A stretch of 64,000 nt of DNA, from contig NC_068980.1 of assembly GCF_016808095.1 (NCBI RefSeq), forward strand, positions 14,821,388 through 14,885,387. Reading direction: 5' to 3'. This document shows, piece by piece, positions 22,485 through 34,400 of this stretch. Position numbers and translations under genes: made by a program. Position 1 is the first letter of the stretch; each line of letters opens with the position of its first letter. The stretch comes from Vigna angularis (taxonomy: Eukaryota; Streptophyta; Magnoliopsida; Fabales; Fabaceae). Below the pieces are notes generated by a model. It worked only from the letters and a program-made list of their open reading frames with translations, was not told where the DNA came from and did not search any database.

Positions 22485-25400
22485 ATGGGTAGATTCTTTG
22501 TGATGGAGCTTGAGGGAAGGTCTTATAGATGCAAGTTTTGTAGTACTCACTTGGCCCTTGCAGATGATCTCATTTCAAGGGTACTTTACCAAACCTTATG
22601 CTTGCTTTGATTATATTTCTGAATCTGTTTGTGAATGAAGAACACTACCCTTTAGGGCATATTCAATTTTGAGACACAGTTAATCATTTTATGGACGTTT
22701 TCATATGTGGAATATGAACACAACTTGCCCCATTGAACTGTAACCGTAGGTTGTACCATGATTGAAGCTGGATCAGAGTATCTGAATTGAGTTAGGTTAT
22801 TGTTAATATAAGAATTTTGTGTTGGTAGATTTGTTAGTTAAATTTGAGATGGCTTATGCAATTTTGAAATCCGGGTCAGCAACGTATTTTGGGGTGGAGG
22901 ATGCTTATTGGAATTTTTTGTGTTTTGTTCTTGGCTTATTGTTGTGTTTCTTACTCTATCTGAATGCAAAGTTTGTGCTTTTTTCTGAACTCAGGTTTTC
23001 TAGAGAATTACCGTAGTTTTGGATCTTAGCCTTATGTACCCTTTATGAATACTCTTTGCTATTATACTTATCCCCTGTAAGCATTCCCGTTTTGCATCAC
23101 CTGCTACATCCACTGAAGAATTAAAAAAAAAGGTCAAAATTATACACTGGCTCATATGATTAATGAAAAAGGCCAATAAATAGCCTTTGGATTGAGTGTG
23201 GATCGCATAGTTGCTCATCTATTCTTACTGGAAAAGAATTTCAGATGGATACGTTGCCAACAAATCCTGATGGATAATATGCGCTTTGCTGTATGAGTCC
23301 TTTATATTATTCAGTTCAATCCTTGTGCTTTGCAAATAGTTGAACTGTGATGAAACGGGTAGTTCTTCCATTAATGATGTACTTTGTAAAATACTCAAGG
23401 GGGCCAAATCTGTCTGAATGATGAGTTCAGAAACTATTTATCCAAGGAATATACAGTAGAGGTTCATGTACCAAGTTTTAGGGGGAACTCACAATATACC
23501 CTTGTAAATTTGGACTGCTCTCTTGCCTGATTGCTTTTGATACCTTGTATCCTTCTTATTCTGTGGTGGTGTCTTTCCATGATATTCATAAAATCATGTT
23601 TCATTCAATTAAATATATACCTCACATATAGTTTGAGATTTGGGAAAAGATAACAAGCTAAATGTATTACTTCTAAAGTAATGCATAATGTCTGTACATC
23701 TATTTTTGCTTGGTCTTTGCCAATATAATGCTCTAAGTTTCCAACTGCTTTCATGGATTCTTAAATTACTTCTCATATTAATCTTCTGTGACCCTTCTTT
23801 CAGTCGTTTCATTGCCGGAGGGGAAAAGCATACCTATTCAATAACGTGTGAGTATATTTAAGTTTTTCTTGGATAATCCATTGGTGACTAAGAAATTAAA
23901 GGTAATGACCGTACTGTGTCGTGTATGATTACTGATAAGCTGACATGCCTGGTACTCATTTTTTATTGCTAGATGAAAATTGCCTGCAACATATTCGGAG
24001 TTCTTCTGCATGTTCTGCAAAAGTCAAAGCTCTATTGAAATTGCATTGTGTAATTTACCATGAGTACTAAATTGTTCTATACTTGAAATCCTCCGCTTTT
24101 TTTTTACCATATTAACTGGATTTAATGGTAATGCATCCACATCTTTGAAAACAATTTATCATTGAGGCTTTTTGATAGAAACTAAAACTCACGATAGTAG
24201 TCAACCAAAACTGTTAGGTACCTGGGTTTGGAACCTAACAATAACGCACTTAGAAGATAGAAAGAACAATGAAAGAATGGGTTTCTGTATTGATATTGAG
24301 AACAAAGTACACTGATAACGCTAATGGAGGCCTAATGCCCCTCTTAGCCCTAACGGAGGATTAATCCCCTTCTTCTGGCCAAAGTCCAGATTTACAAAAT
24401 AATACTCAAAAACTCCCCTCTAACAATGAATAGAACTCTATTTATATAAGATCTCTCATCCCGCCTTTCCTAACTGCTCTCTCACTTTCCCGCCTTTCTT
24501 AACTGCTCTCTCATTTCCTCTTCCTTCTATCCTCTTACCTTAGATCCTATCATTACACCCTGCTGCAAAACAACCTTGTCCTCAAGGTTGGAACAACGAA
24601 GTTTGAGCCCATAGCATTGTGATATGGTCTTATCATAGGAAGGGAACCCTCTGGCTACTACCTGCTGTCAGAGTGGCTGCAGCGGAATGGTTAGCGTGGA
24701 ATAACAAACCAAGAGGGTTTTTAATACGAACGTGTGCCTTTTAATTTCTACTCAATTAAACTTACTTAGCAATTAATAATAACAATTAAATAGAGTAAGG
24801 TTGAGAGAAATTTGCACAGATGATTTTATCCTGGTTCGGATCTTACCAATCCTACGTCCAGTCGCTTATCTCAAAGCAAGATAAACAATTCACTAATCAC
24901 AAAACAATTACAAACTACAATCACAAAGATACAATTTGTAAAAGTTTAGAAAACACCTCTCTTGATGCCACAAGAGATGAGACAACACCTCCTTTGAGTC
25001 TTCACAAAGGATGAACACCTCCTCCGAATACTTCACGAAGGATGAACACCTCCTCCGAATACTTCACGAAGGATGAACACCTCCTCCGAATACTTCACGA
25101 AGGATGATTCTCTTCCGAACACCTCCTTAGACACACCAAGGATGAACCGGCTATTTCCTCTGTCACCGTAGCAGCACTTCACCAGCTCCACAGACAAGAG
25201 TTTCACAAGCCGAACAAGAACACACAAGTCTCAAGAAATTCTGAGTATTTGAGCACAAGGGAAGAGTTTCTGTGTTTCTGGTTGTTCCCCTTGAGAGGAA
25301 ATGAGAGTCTATTTATAGACTCATCCAAAGGCTCTTCCATTTTTCGTTTTCAGCCTTTCTTACTGTGTTAATCGATTAACTTAAGTTGCTAATCGATTAG

Positions 25401-28400
25401 TCACTAAAAGACAAAACAACGGATAGTCCAACGGCTCAAAAACGGCTAGTTTTTCAAACGGACACTTTGCTAATCGATTAACAGCCCATGCTAATCGATT
25501 AGCGCTAATCGATTAATAGCCCTTGTTAATCGATTAGCTACAGTGTTTTGCTACAGTACATTGCTACAGTACATTGCTACAGTAATGTGCTACAGTAATT
25601 TTACAAAACACTTTTCTTTTTCTAATCTAAGTCCTTGACACTAAACTACAATTATTACAAAAGCTTTCCATAGCAATACAAGTCTTCATAACATCTTGAA
25701 TCTTGATTTCTTGACTTGATTTGGACATCATCAAAACTTTATCTTCATCATTTTGCTAACACCTGCAACTTCCTGTCTAGAGGCTTGGGTGGTGGTCGAA
25801 ATGAGAGACAAAACTTATGGGACCATTTTTGTGTTTGCATTATTTCCTTGAAGGTGAGGAGCTTCTTATTCTTCCCTGAAAAATAACTTCTACCGTTCAA
25901 CTCTCTTCCCACTATCTTTATACCATTCGGGTTTCTTCCCACTATCTTTATACCGTTCGGCTCTCTTCCCACTATCTTTATACCGTTCAGCTCTCTTTCC
26001 CCTATCTTTACACCGTTCGGCTTTCTTCCCCCTATCTTTATACCGTTTGGCTCCTCCCCCTTGCCTTCAACCGTTTGGCTCGTGTTAACAACCCTTGGCA
26101 GAGTTGTTGTAAGATCTTCAATTGTGGACAACTCCGTCTACTTCAAGTCTAATTCTGTCTCAGCTCCTTCAGTCTCCTCCTTTTCATCCTCCGCCAACCT
26201 AACCATCTGTAGACTCCTTTCTGGGCAATAGTTGCCTGGACCAAACGGTCCCCTGAAACACCTTCCCTGCTCTCTCTGTTTCAGGAATTCTGAGTAAGGC
26301 AGTTTCCGGGTGTTCAGTACTAACCCCACATTCTCGGCGGCTCCCCATCGGCCTGGGTGATTTGCTTCGGACCGCTCGGCAACTCTCGATCAGCCTGGGC
26401 TATAGCGCATTGCCTCGGACCGCCTAGCAACCCTCGATCAGCCTGGGTTATAACGATTGGCCTCAGACAGTGTCACCTCTCCGCTCGTTCGTCCCCAAGA
26501 CGACTGGTCTTCAATCCCGCTCCCGTTCCCCACCTTTGCGCCTCCCTGAAACTCCTCAATATCCCTTGCGATCCACATCGCCACCATTAATTCCTGCGGG
26601 TTATACGGTCGGACTTGATTCTGGATGTCCTCTTGCAATCCCGCAAGAAAATATCCTAACAGTTGCTCGTCCAGCACCCTCCTCGTTCAACCCGCCAATA
26701 TTTTGAAGTATTGTACATACTCGTCCACTGTCCCTGTCTGTTTCAATGCTGCCAAACGCTCAACAATGGTTTCAAACCTTATCACCAGGGCTTCCTTCAA
26801 ACCATCCCATGAACGATTCTTGGCTTTCTCCTTCCAAGCTCTGAACCAGTAGCCAACGCTCCTCTCCATCCTGATATCGATTAGGTACACCTTTTCCTCC
26901 TACGATACCCCTTGTAACTCGAAGAATTCCTCTTCCTGTGCGATCCAGCCAGTGGGATCCGCACTGTCAAATGTAGGTAGTTCAACGCGCTTCCTTCAAC
27001 TGCGTCGAACCTCTCCTCTGTCTTCTTCCGATTCCTCCTTCGAGTTTTCCAATAGTCGTCGTTCGCGTCTTGCATTGATGGAATCACCACTTCCTTTGGA
27101 GCTCCTAGGCTAGTTCCTGGTGCGACGTCCTGAAGCTCGTTGGAACGCGAGAGTCATCGCTCGCACCTCCGCTTTCGATTCCTCCACCGTCGACTCAATC
27201 ACCATCAATCGTCCCTCCATTCTTCTTCTTCACACGCGCTCCGTTTTCTCCTCTCATATAGATCCGACAGGTCAGACCAATTTGTTAGGTACCTGGGTTT
27301 GGAACCTAACAAGAACACACTCAGAAGATAGAAAGAACAATGAAAGAATGAGTTTCTGTATTGATATTGAGAACAAAGTACACTGATAGCGCTAATGGAG
27401 GCCTAATCCCCCTCTTAGCCCTAACAGAGGCATAATCCCCCTCTTCTGGCCAAAATCCAGATTTATAAAATAATACTCAAAAACTCCCCTCTAACAATGA
27501 ATAGATGTTAGGTTCCTAAATGGGGAACCTAATCAAGAACTCTCTTCCTCGCAGAAAAGACACTTAAAGAAGGAAACTGAATTCTATTCACACTAAGAAT
27601 CACTGTACAGAATGGAAACCGAGGCTTAACCCTCTTCACAGGTCAATACCTGTCAACAAATCAATTCATCAAAAAGTCCCTTCTAACTATACAGTCAATC
27701 TATTTATACAATCCTCTCCCTTCTACCCTAATCCCCTTTCCCCTTACTCTATATCCTAACAATACACCCCCTGCAGAACAACCTTGTCCTCAAGGTTGGA
27801 ATCGGGAAGCTTGAGCCGATGGCATTGTGATATGGTCTGATCATAGGAAGGAACCCGCTGCTACTACCTGCACTCAAAAGTTTCACTACTTTTTACATCA
27901 TCAGTTTCAATTGGGATTCCATGAGCAGTGGCAATAAACTGAATCCCACGTTGTGCAATTGTGCTTGCAGCCATTGCTTCATGTTTTGTACCAATCTCAT
28001 CAATTACCATAACTTGTGGCATGTGATTTTCAATTGCTTCTATCGATACCTGCAACTTCAAGTCTGGGGGTTTGGGTGGTGGTCGAAATAAGAGACCGAA
28101 TTTATGGGACGCGCCACTGTCCATCAAAATTAAAGCTCGTTTTCCCTCAATTTCTCCTTGCAATTTCATCTTTTTGGGTTGCGTCAGGCCCCCAGGAGAA
28201 AACACAAAAAGCTTCATCTGCATCTGAGCCAACTCTGTCTCTGCCTCTGTTCCATCTTCCTCGTCATCCTCAACCATCATCAACATCCTCAAACTTCTTT
28301 TTGGGCATTGATGACCTGGACCGAAAGCCCCTCCACACCTGAAACAACTTTCCTCCTTCCTACGTTTCGCAAACGGTGAGTAGGGTAAATTCCCAGAATT

Positions 28401-31400
28401 TCTCCCTCTGTTATCGAAGTTTGACTTCGCAAGCCCGCTCGCCTGTGTCACCTCCTTGCATACCGACCCACTATTCTCCGTGGCCTCGTTCGGTTCTGGG
28501 TTTGTCGACTGGGTTCAACCCGCGACGCCACCTCGCTCGGTCTACTCCAATTCGTCAGGTTTCTTCCCATTCCTCCTCCTCCGGTCTTCGCTCCTCCGTT
28601 AAGTTCCTCCCCATCCCGTGCGATTGGCATCGCGGCCATCAATTCCTGAGGATTGAGAAGACGCACCTTGTTGCGTATCGGTTCTTGCAACCCAGCCTCC
28701 ACATCCCTTGAGATCCGCTTCACTACCATCACTTCCTGCGAGTCATACGGTTGGACTTGGTTTCGAATGTCCTCTTGCAATCCCGCCAGAAAATATCCTG
28801 ACAGCTACTCGTCCGGTACCCTCTTCGTTTGTCCTGCCAATTTCTTGAAGTCTCGTACATACTCGTCTACCGTCCCCGTCTGTTTCAACAAACGCTCAAC
28901 AATTGTTCCAAACCTTATCACCATAGCTTTCTTCAGTCCTTCCCAAGAAGGATTCTTGGCTTTAGCCTTCCAGGCTTGGATCCAATAGCCAGCACTTCCC
29001 TCCATGCTACTGTATGTCCGGCGCACCTTTTCTTCCTCTATCACCCCCTAGGTCTCAAAAACTGTCTCCGCCCTAGCAATCCATCCCATAGGATCAAACC
29101 CTTCGAAAGTGGGTAATTCTACCCTTGTCCTCCAACTGGGTTGCCCTTCATGGCGTTCACCCCTTGTCTCTCCCACTTCCTCCTCTTGCCTCCTTTTGTT
29201 CTCGTTGACGGAGGCTTGGCTGTCGTCCGACTGTTGGCCCTCCTGGTTGCTGGTTCGCCCACTCAACATTTTCATAATTTCTTGCAAATCTTGGCGTATT
29301 GCTGCGCAATCTTGGCGTATTGCTGCCATGTTCATTCTCAGTTCGCTGGTCCTCCTCTCCAAGGTATCGTTTCTTCCTTCCATGCCTCCACCCTTTCTTG
29401 ATTACTTCTTGATCCCTTCTTGATCTAGCAGTCCCCTCCCAAGCGGATCCGGCAGGTCGGACCAATTGTTAGGTTCCTAAATGGGGAACCTAATCAAGAA
29501 CTCTCTTCCCCGCAGAAAAGACACAGAAAGAAGGAAACTGAATTCTATTCACACTAAGAATCACTGTACAGAATGGAAACCGAGGCTTAACCCTCTTCAC
29601 AGGTCAATACCTGTCAACAAATCAATTCATCAAAAAGTCCCTTCTAACTATGTAGTCAATCTATTTATACAGTCCTCTCCCTTCTACCCTAATCCCCTTT
29701 CCCCTTACTCTATATCCTAACAATAGAACTCTATTTATATAAGATCTCTCATCCCGCCTTTCCTAACTGCTCTCTCATTTTCCCGCCTTTCTTAACTGCT
29801 CTCTTATTTCCTCTTCCTTCTATCCTCTTACCTTAGATCCTATCAAAAACTCTAGAAGAAATGCAGCTCAGCACCTTTCATTGCAAAATATTTCTCTTGA
29901 AAACCAGAAATTCAAAGTAGAAATAGTAAACTGTCCCAAACTATATCAAAATCAATCACAGAGGAATGGAGTAAACTGAAAATGAAAAGAAGAAAGTAGA
30001 AAAGGAATAGATGCTAAGGACTAAAGCATATTTGTCCTTCTGGCCCTTCCCCCTTTGATTTCTCTCATCATTATCCTTATGATTCTCTATTTCTCTCCCC
30101 CCTAACTCTATCGCCAGCTGTCTAGTCTGTTTGGCATCTAGCTCTTCCATGAGATATCTGCACTCTTTGACTTCATTACATTTCCGTTCTCCTTCCATTT
30201 TTTGCTTCTTATCTCTCTACTGACAGACCTGTTCTACTTTTCCCACCTTTTCTGTACATGGGTCAATAGCCCTCACATTTCAACTTATTGCACTGCATTA
30301 GTTATAATTTAAAAGAGGAGTGCCAGTGCCAGCAGCCACACACTCTAACATACTTTCTACTGGTCCTGGGTTAAAACTATACAATTATCGATAGTTCATG
30401 AATAAGATGTGGAACATACAAAATATATGAATTTCTAATAAATTTAAACCAATGGAAGAGAATGTGTACAATAGAGCTTATTCTCAATGAAATAAATAGT
30501 TTGAAAGAGGGTTGAATGGAACTTGAAAAACACTTCGAAAAACTTTGCACAACACGATATCTATTAGACACCAATCAGGTGTTGGCTAATAGTTTTGGAA
30601 TATCTTCAGAAATATTTTCACAAAGGAGGGCTTGTACACGACTAATAGAAAATAAACACTATGTTTTATACTTATTCACCTTGGGCCACATCTAACACTC
30701 CTTACCAACTGTAAAAGATTCCACTAAATAGTAAAGGTTTCAAGTATTCACTATTACTTCTAACTCAGTCACTCCTAAGTAACCCTTTATCTTCCCATTA
30801 GATAAAGAACCAGTACACTATGCTACTCTTGTACAAAAGGATTTACAAGTTTAGCCCTTTCTCTAAGTCATTTAGCAAACTATCTTTAAACTTAGCACTA
30901 GAAGCTTGTGAATCTCTTTTCAAGCAATGTTTCGTGTATATTGTGTATAGAGCATTAATTGTTTTTACACAGTTTCATTTCTATTTACAGATGTCGTAAA
31001 AAGGACCGTAGTAGCTTGCATGCTTTTCTTGTCTTTTGTGTCAGTATTTTACAGAACATGGTTGACCTTTTGCTGATAACATTTGTTGTTATACTCAACA
31101 TGATTAGCATGGAACACCTTTATCACATTCTCTTCCGTGTTTCTCACAGTACCAAATTTAGAAAAATGTAGGTCCGTTGTGTCAAAGTCATCTTCGGGAT
31201 GTCACTGAACTTGCATGACTTTTAGATGTTCTTTGCATTACGATTGTGTCTTGTAATATCATGTGTTAGCTTTGTCTACTTGTGTCTTGTACCAAGCTTT
31301 GTCTACTCTTTGAGAAGCGTTTGTTCTCTTCGCTTGCATTTAGACTTCTTCTGACGCTTCATGCATGTCTTCATGTAGTGCTTCTCTTGACTTCGTTTGC

Positions 31401-34400
31401 TAGTCCTTGTCTAGTGCTTCTCTTGACTTAGACTACATTTCGAGTGCATCTGGTGCTTCATGTAGATTCTGTCTACTCTTGGCAAATGTCCGACACTTCA
31501 TGTAGATTGTCTCTACTCTTCTTTGTAGACTTCCATCTCTGGTCTACTCTTTCCTTGAAAACTTTGTCTAAACTTCTTATGCATGTTTTTAGTGCTTAGA
31601 CTTAGTCTAGTCTTTGGTCTTATAGACTTATATCACCTGTTTCACACTAAATAAAAATGTTAGACACAACAAAACATAGTATTATTTGTTATCATCATAA
31701 TCATCATGGCAAGACTCTGAGGCTTATACTTTTATCGAATCATATGAAAACTTGTCTATGCCTTAATTAACATTTCAAAATTATAAATTCCAACATTTTA
31801 ACATATACAAATTTCACTATCTTTTAGATTTTTTTATTTTTTTTTTGCATAGAATTTGGCATTACAAAATAAGTTTTAAATTTATGTTTTGAAAGAATTC
31901 AACTGGGTAATATGATTAGCAAAACATGTTTTAAGGCATTGAAAGCCTTCAAGGTCTTTATGTGAGTTCAAACCTTGTATAGTTTTATTGCTTGGTAAAA
32001 TTGAACCACTAGAGCAATTTTCATGTTTTGAATTCTAGTATTGTCCTTTTATTGGAAAATCATGTACATGTTTGAATGCATTGAAAATGCTTGAAAATCC
32101 ATGTGGCCGATTACCTATTAACAGGTCTCTCTACTGACAGACCTGTTCTACTTTTCTCTCCTTTTCTGTACATGGGTCAATAGCCCTCACATTTCAACTT
32201 ATTGCACTGCATTAGTTATAATTTTAAAAAAAGGAGTGTCAGTACCAGCAGCCACACAGTTTCTACTGGTCCTGAGTTAAAACTTATTTAAAACTACACA
32301 ATTATCAATAGTTCATGAATAAGATGTGGAACACACAAAATATATAAATTTCTAATAAATTTAAACCAATGGAAGAGAATGTGTACAATAGAGCTTATTC
32401 TCGGTGAAATAAATGGTTTGAAAGAGGGTTGAATGGAACTTGAAAAACTTTTCACAACACGATATCTATTAGACACCAATCAGGTGTTGGCTAATAGTTT
32501 TGGAATATGTTCAGAAATATTTTCACAAAGGAGGGCTTGTACAGAGTAATAGAAAATAAACACTATGTTTTATACTTATTCACCTTGGGCCACATCTAAT
32601 ACTCCTTACCAACTGTAAAAGATTCCACTAAATAGTAAAGGTTTCAAGTATTATGATAGGATATAATATGATAGGTTATAATGGGTAATGGGTGCAGAAA
32701 TGAGGAAACAATTTAGGAATTAGTTGTTAGTTTGGTTAGTTGGTTGGGGGAGCCTTTATAAGAAGGCAGGGAGCTCTTGTGTCAGGGTACTTTTGGATAA
32801 TCTTGTAGATTGAGCTTTGGCTCTTTGTGAAGGAGAACTTCCTCTTAAATGGTGGCAATACACCTGGGAAGCTTGTTGTTTCCCATAGCAGGTGGCCATT
32901 CACAGGATAAATGATGGAGACATATGCCTCTTCATATGTGGATCTTCTGAACCAACTTGGAGTAAAATTTTGTGGGTCTACATTTGAGTAGTTTATTGCT
33001 GCAATTGCATGACAACAAGGGATGCCACTGATCATCTACTTTGTAGCTACATTATTCACTGTCCAAGTCCACTGTAAACTTGTTCCCAATTACTGAAACG
33101 TGTCTAACCTCAAACATCTTTTGTGCAGATCAGCTGAAAGAAATAAAGGACATGAACATTAATAAAAAATGGACATGAACATAAATGAGAATTGGATATA
33201 AACATAAACGAGATTACGTTGGGATCCAATATCTTGATAAATTTGATTCCTTGCCAAGTCTCTTTTTAATCTTTGGACAAATAGAGAAATCCATAGATGC
33301 CACATTGGTTTTGTTCGTGGCTCATCATTTCATGAGATAAAGTCTGATTTCCTCCAATATGGTGATAATGGATTTTCCTCTAGCATGAACAATAAAACGA
33401 TTGAAAGCTTCACTCATGTGAACTGAGATCTTGACCAATACCTATTTCTGGAAAAGTAAGGAAAATGGGTTACCATACATGAGTTTCGTTAATGTGCATG
33501 TAAGGAAAAAAGTGTACCTCGGGGGAATAGTTATGAGGTATTTATATGCTTCTACATTGACTTCTCTAATATTGAGCATTTCTCTCTCCCAAGCCTGGGG
33601 TAGGTGCTTGTGGCAGCCCTTCACATTAGATTCTTCAATGTCTAACCAGAAAACATTTTCCTAAAGTTTGCATACAGGTGCCTCATGCAAAATCTTTGTT
33701 CTGTCCCAGGCAAAAGTTCCTAGATAGCTGACACCAACCCCTATCCACATCAATTTACTATTCAGACATACATCAATCAATTACAATGCATGAAGTCAAA
33801 ACTAATCAAAGTACTACATGTACCTTTTGCTGGTCAGACATCCACGTGCATGACCCACAGACTTCATTACCCCTAAGGTCTTCAACCAATAACTTTAAAA
33901 ACCACATCCAAGTGTCATTGTTCTCGACTTCAATTACTGCATATGCTAGTTGTAACATCTGCTCATTTGGATCCCTAGCAACAACAGTAAGCAACTCTCC
34001 CTTATACTAACCTTTCAAAAAATACCCATCTAAACCGATAATGGGCCTACAACTCACAAAACTATCCTTACAAGCTTTCAGACAAACATAAAATCTTTGG
34101 AAGATTGGGTCACCATTATCACTGTCTACTTTAACCTTAACTATAGACCTTGGGTTACACCTCAACAACTTATGTGCATAGTCATAAATCCTTCTAAACT
34201 GTTCTTTAAAGTCACCTTCAAGTTGACTTGAGACCATTAACTTTGCCCTTTGTGCTTTAGAAATTGAAAACATTGGTATTCCATTTCCTTAATGCTTTAG
34301 AACATATCTCATTCACCCTTAAATTAGGATTGTCTTGTAAAGACCTATCTAATTTCTCACTCAACCACTTACTATTCATCATTTTAATGTTAAATTGCCT

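Larger units (their letters stand above)
24666..25761 (-). mobile_element. Solo LTR S (1,096 bp) inserted in A
   Basis: The 5-bp duplication CCTGC lies at 24661-24665 and 25762-25766. Ends are TG...CA in both senses (TGTCAGAGTG / TGTTAGCAAA). No coding sequence or second LTR is present, so this is a solo LTR left by LTR-LTR recombination. A TATA box CTATAAATAG on the minus strand (25309-25318) sets the likely direction. The minus-sense start rich in 'atgatgaag' and 'tcaag' resembles Copia SIRE/Maximus LTRs, from memory only. It contains a 31-bp tandem repeat and a cluster of TAATCGATTA palindromes. Confidence 0.88.
27506..29722 (-). mobile_element. Gag-only LTR retrotransposon B, nested in A
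   Basis: 2,217 bp with TSD ATAGA at 27501-27505 and 29723-29727. LTRs 27506-27761 and 29467-29722 are 256 bp each and differ at about six positions (~2.3%). Internal 1.7 kb has a PBS, Gag, a zinc knuckle and a protease motif, then directly a purine tract and the LTR; there is no RT, RNase H or integrase. This fits the TR-GAG class of non-autonomous elements. It is younger than A by both nesting and LTR divergence. Confidence 0.93.
24212..29845 (-). mobile_element. Gag-only LTR retrotransposon A
   Basis: Bounded by TSD AAAAC at 24207-24211 and 29846-29850. LTRs are 341 bp each: 24212-24552, and 27283-27505 plus 29728-29845 (split by B). Element sense is minus, LTR starting TGATAGGATC and ending CCTAACA. 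Only Gag-protease debris is found internally and no RT, RNase H or integrase. S (24666-25761) sits in the internal region. The two LTRs differ at about 14 positions by eye (~4%). It is a close relative of B in structure, PBS and Gag. Confidence 0.93.

Noticed and set aside
22485..23847. Yippee exons 1-2 as a separate truncated gene from exons 3-5
   Set aside because: Phases match, the split valine codon joins correctly and the C-X2-C-X52-C-X2-C spacing is exact only when joined.
24988..25110. 31-bp direct repeats as a CRISPR-like array
   Set aside because: No spacers, within a plant LTR.
30212..32652. Direct repeats as LTRs of one element
   Set aside because: Ends are not TG...CA, no PBS, no TSD and no proteins between.
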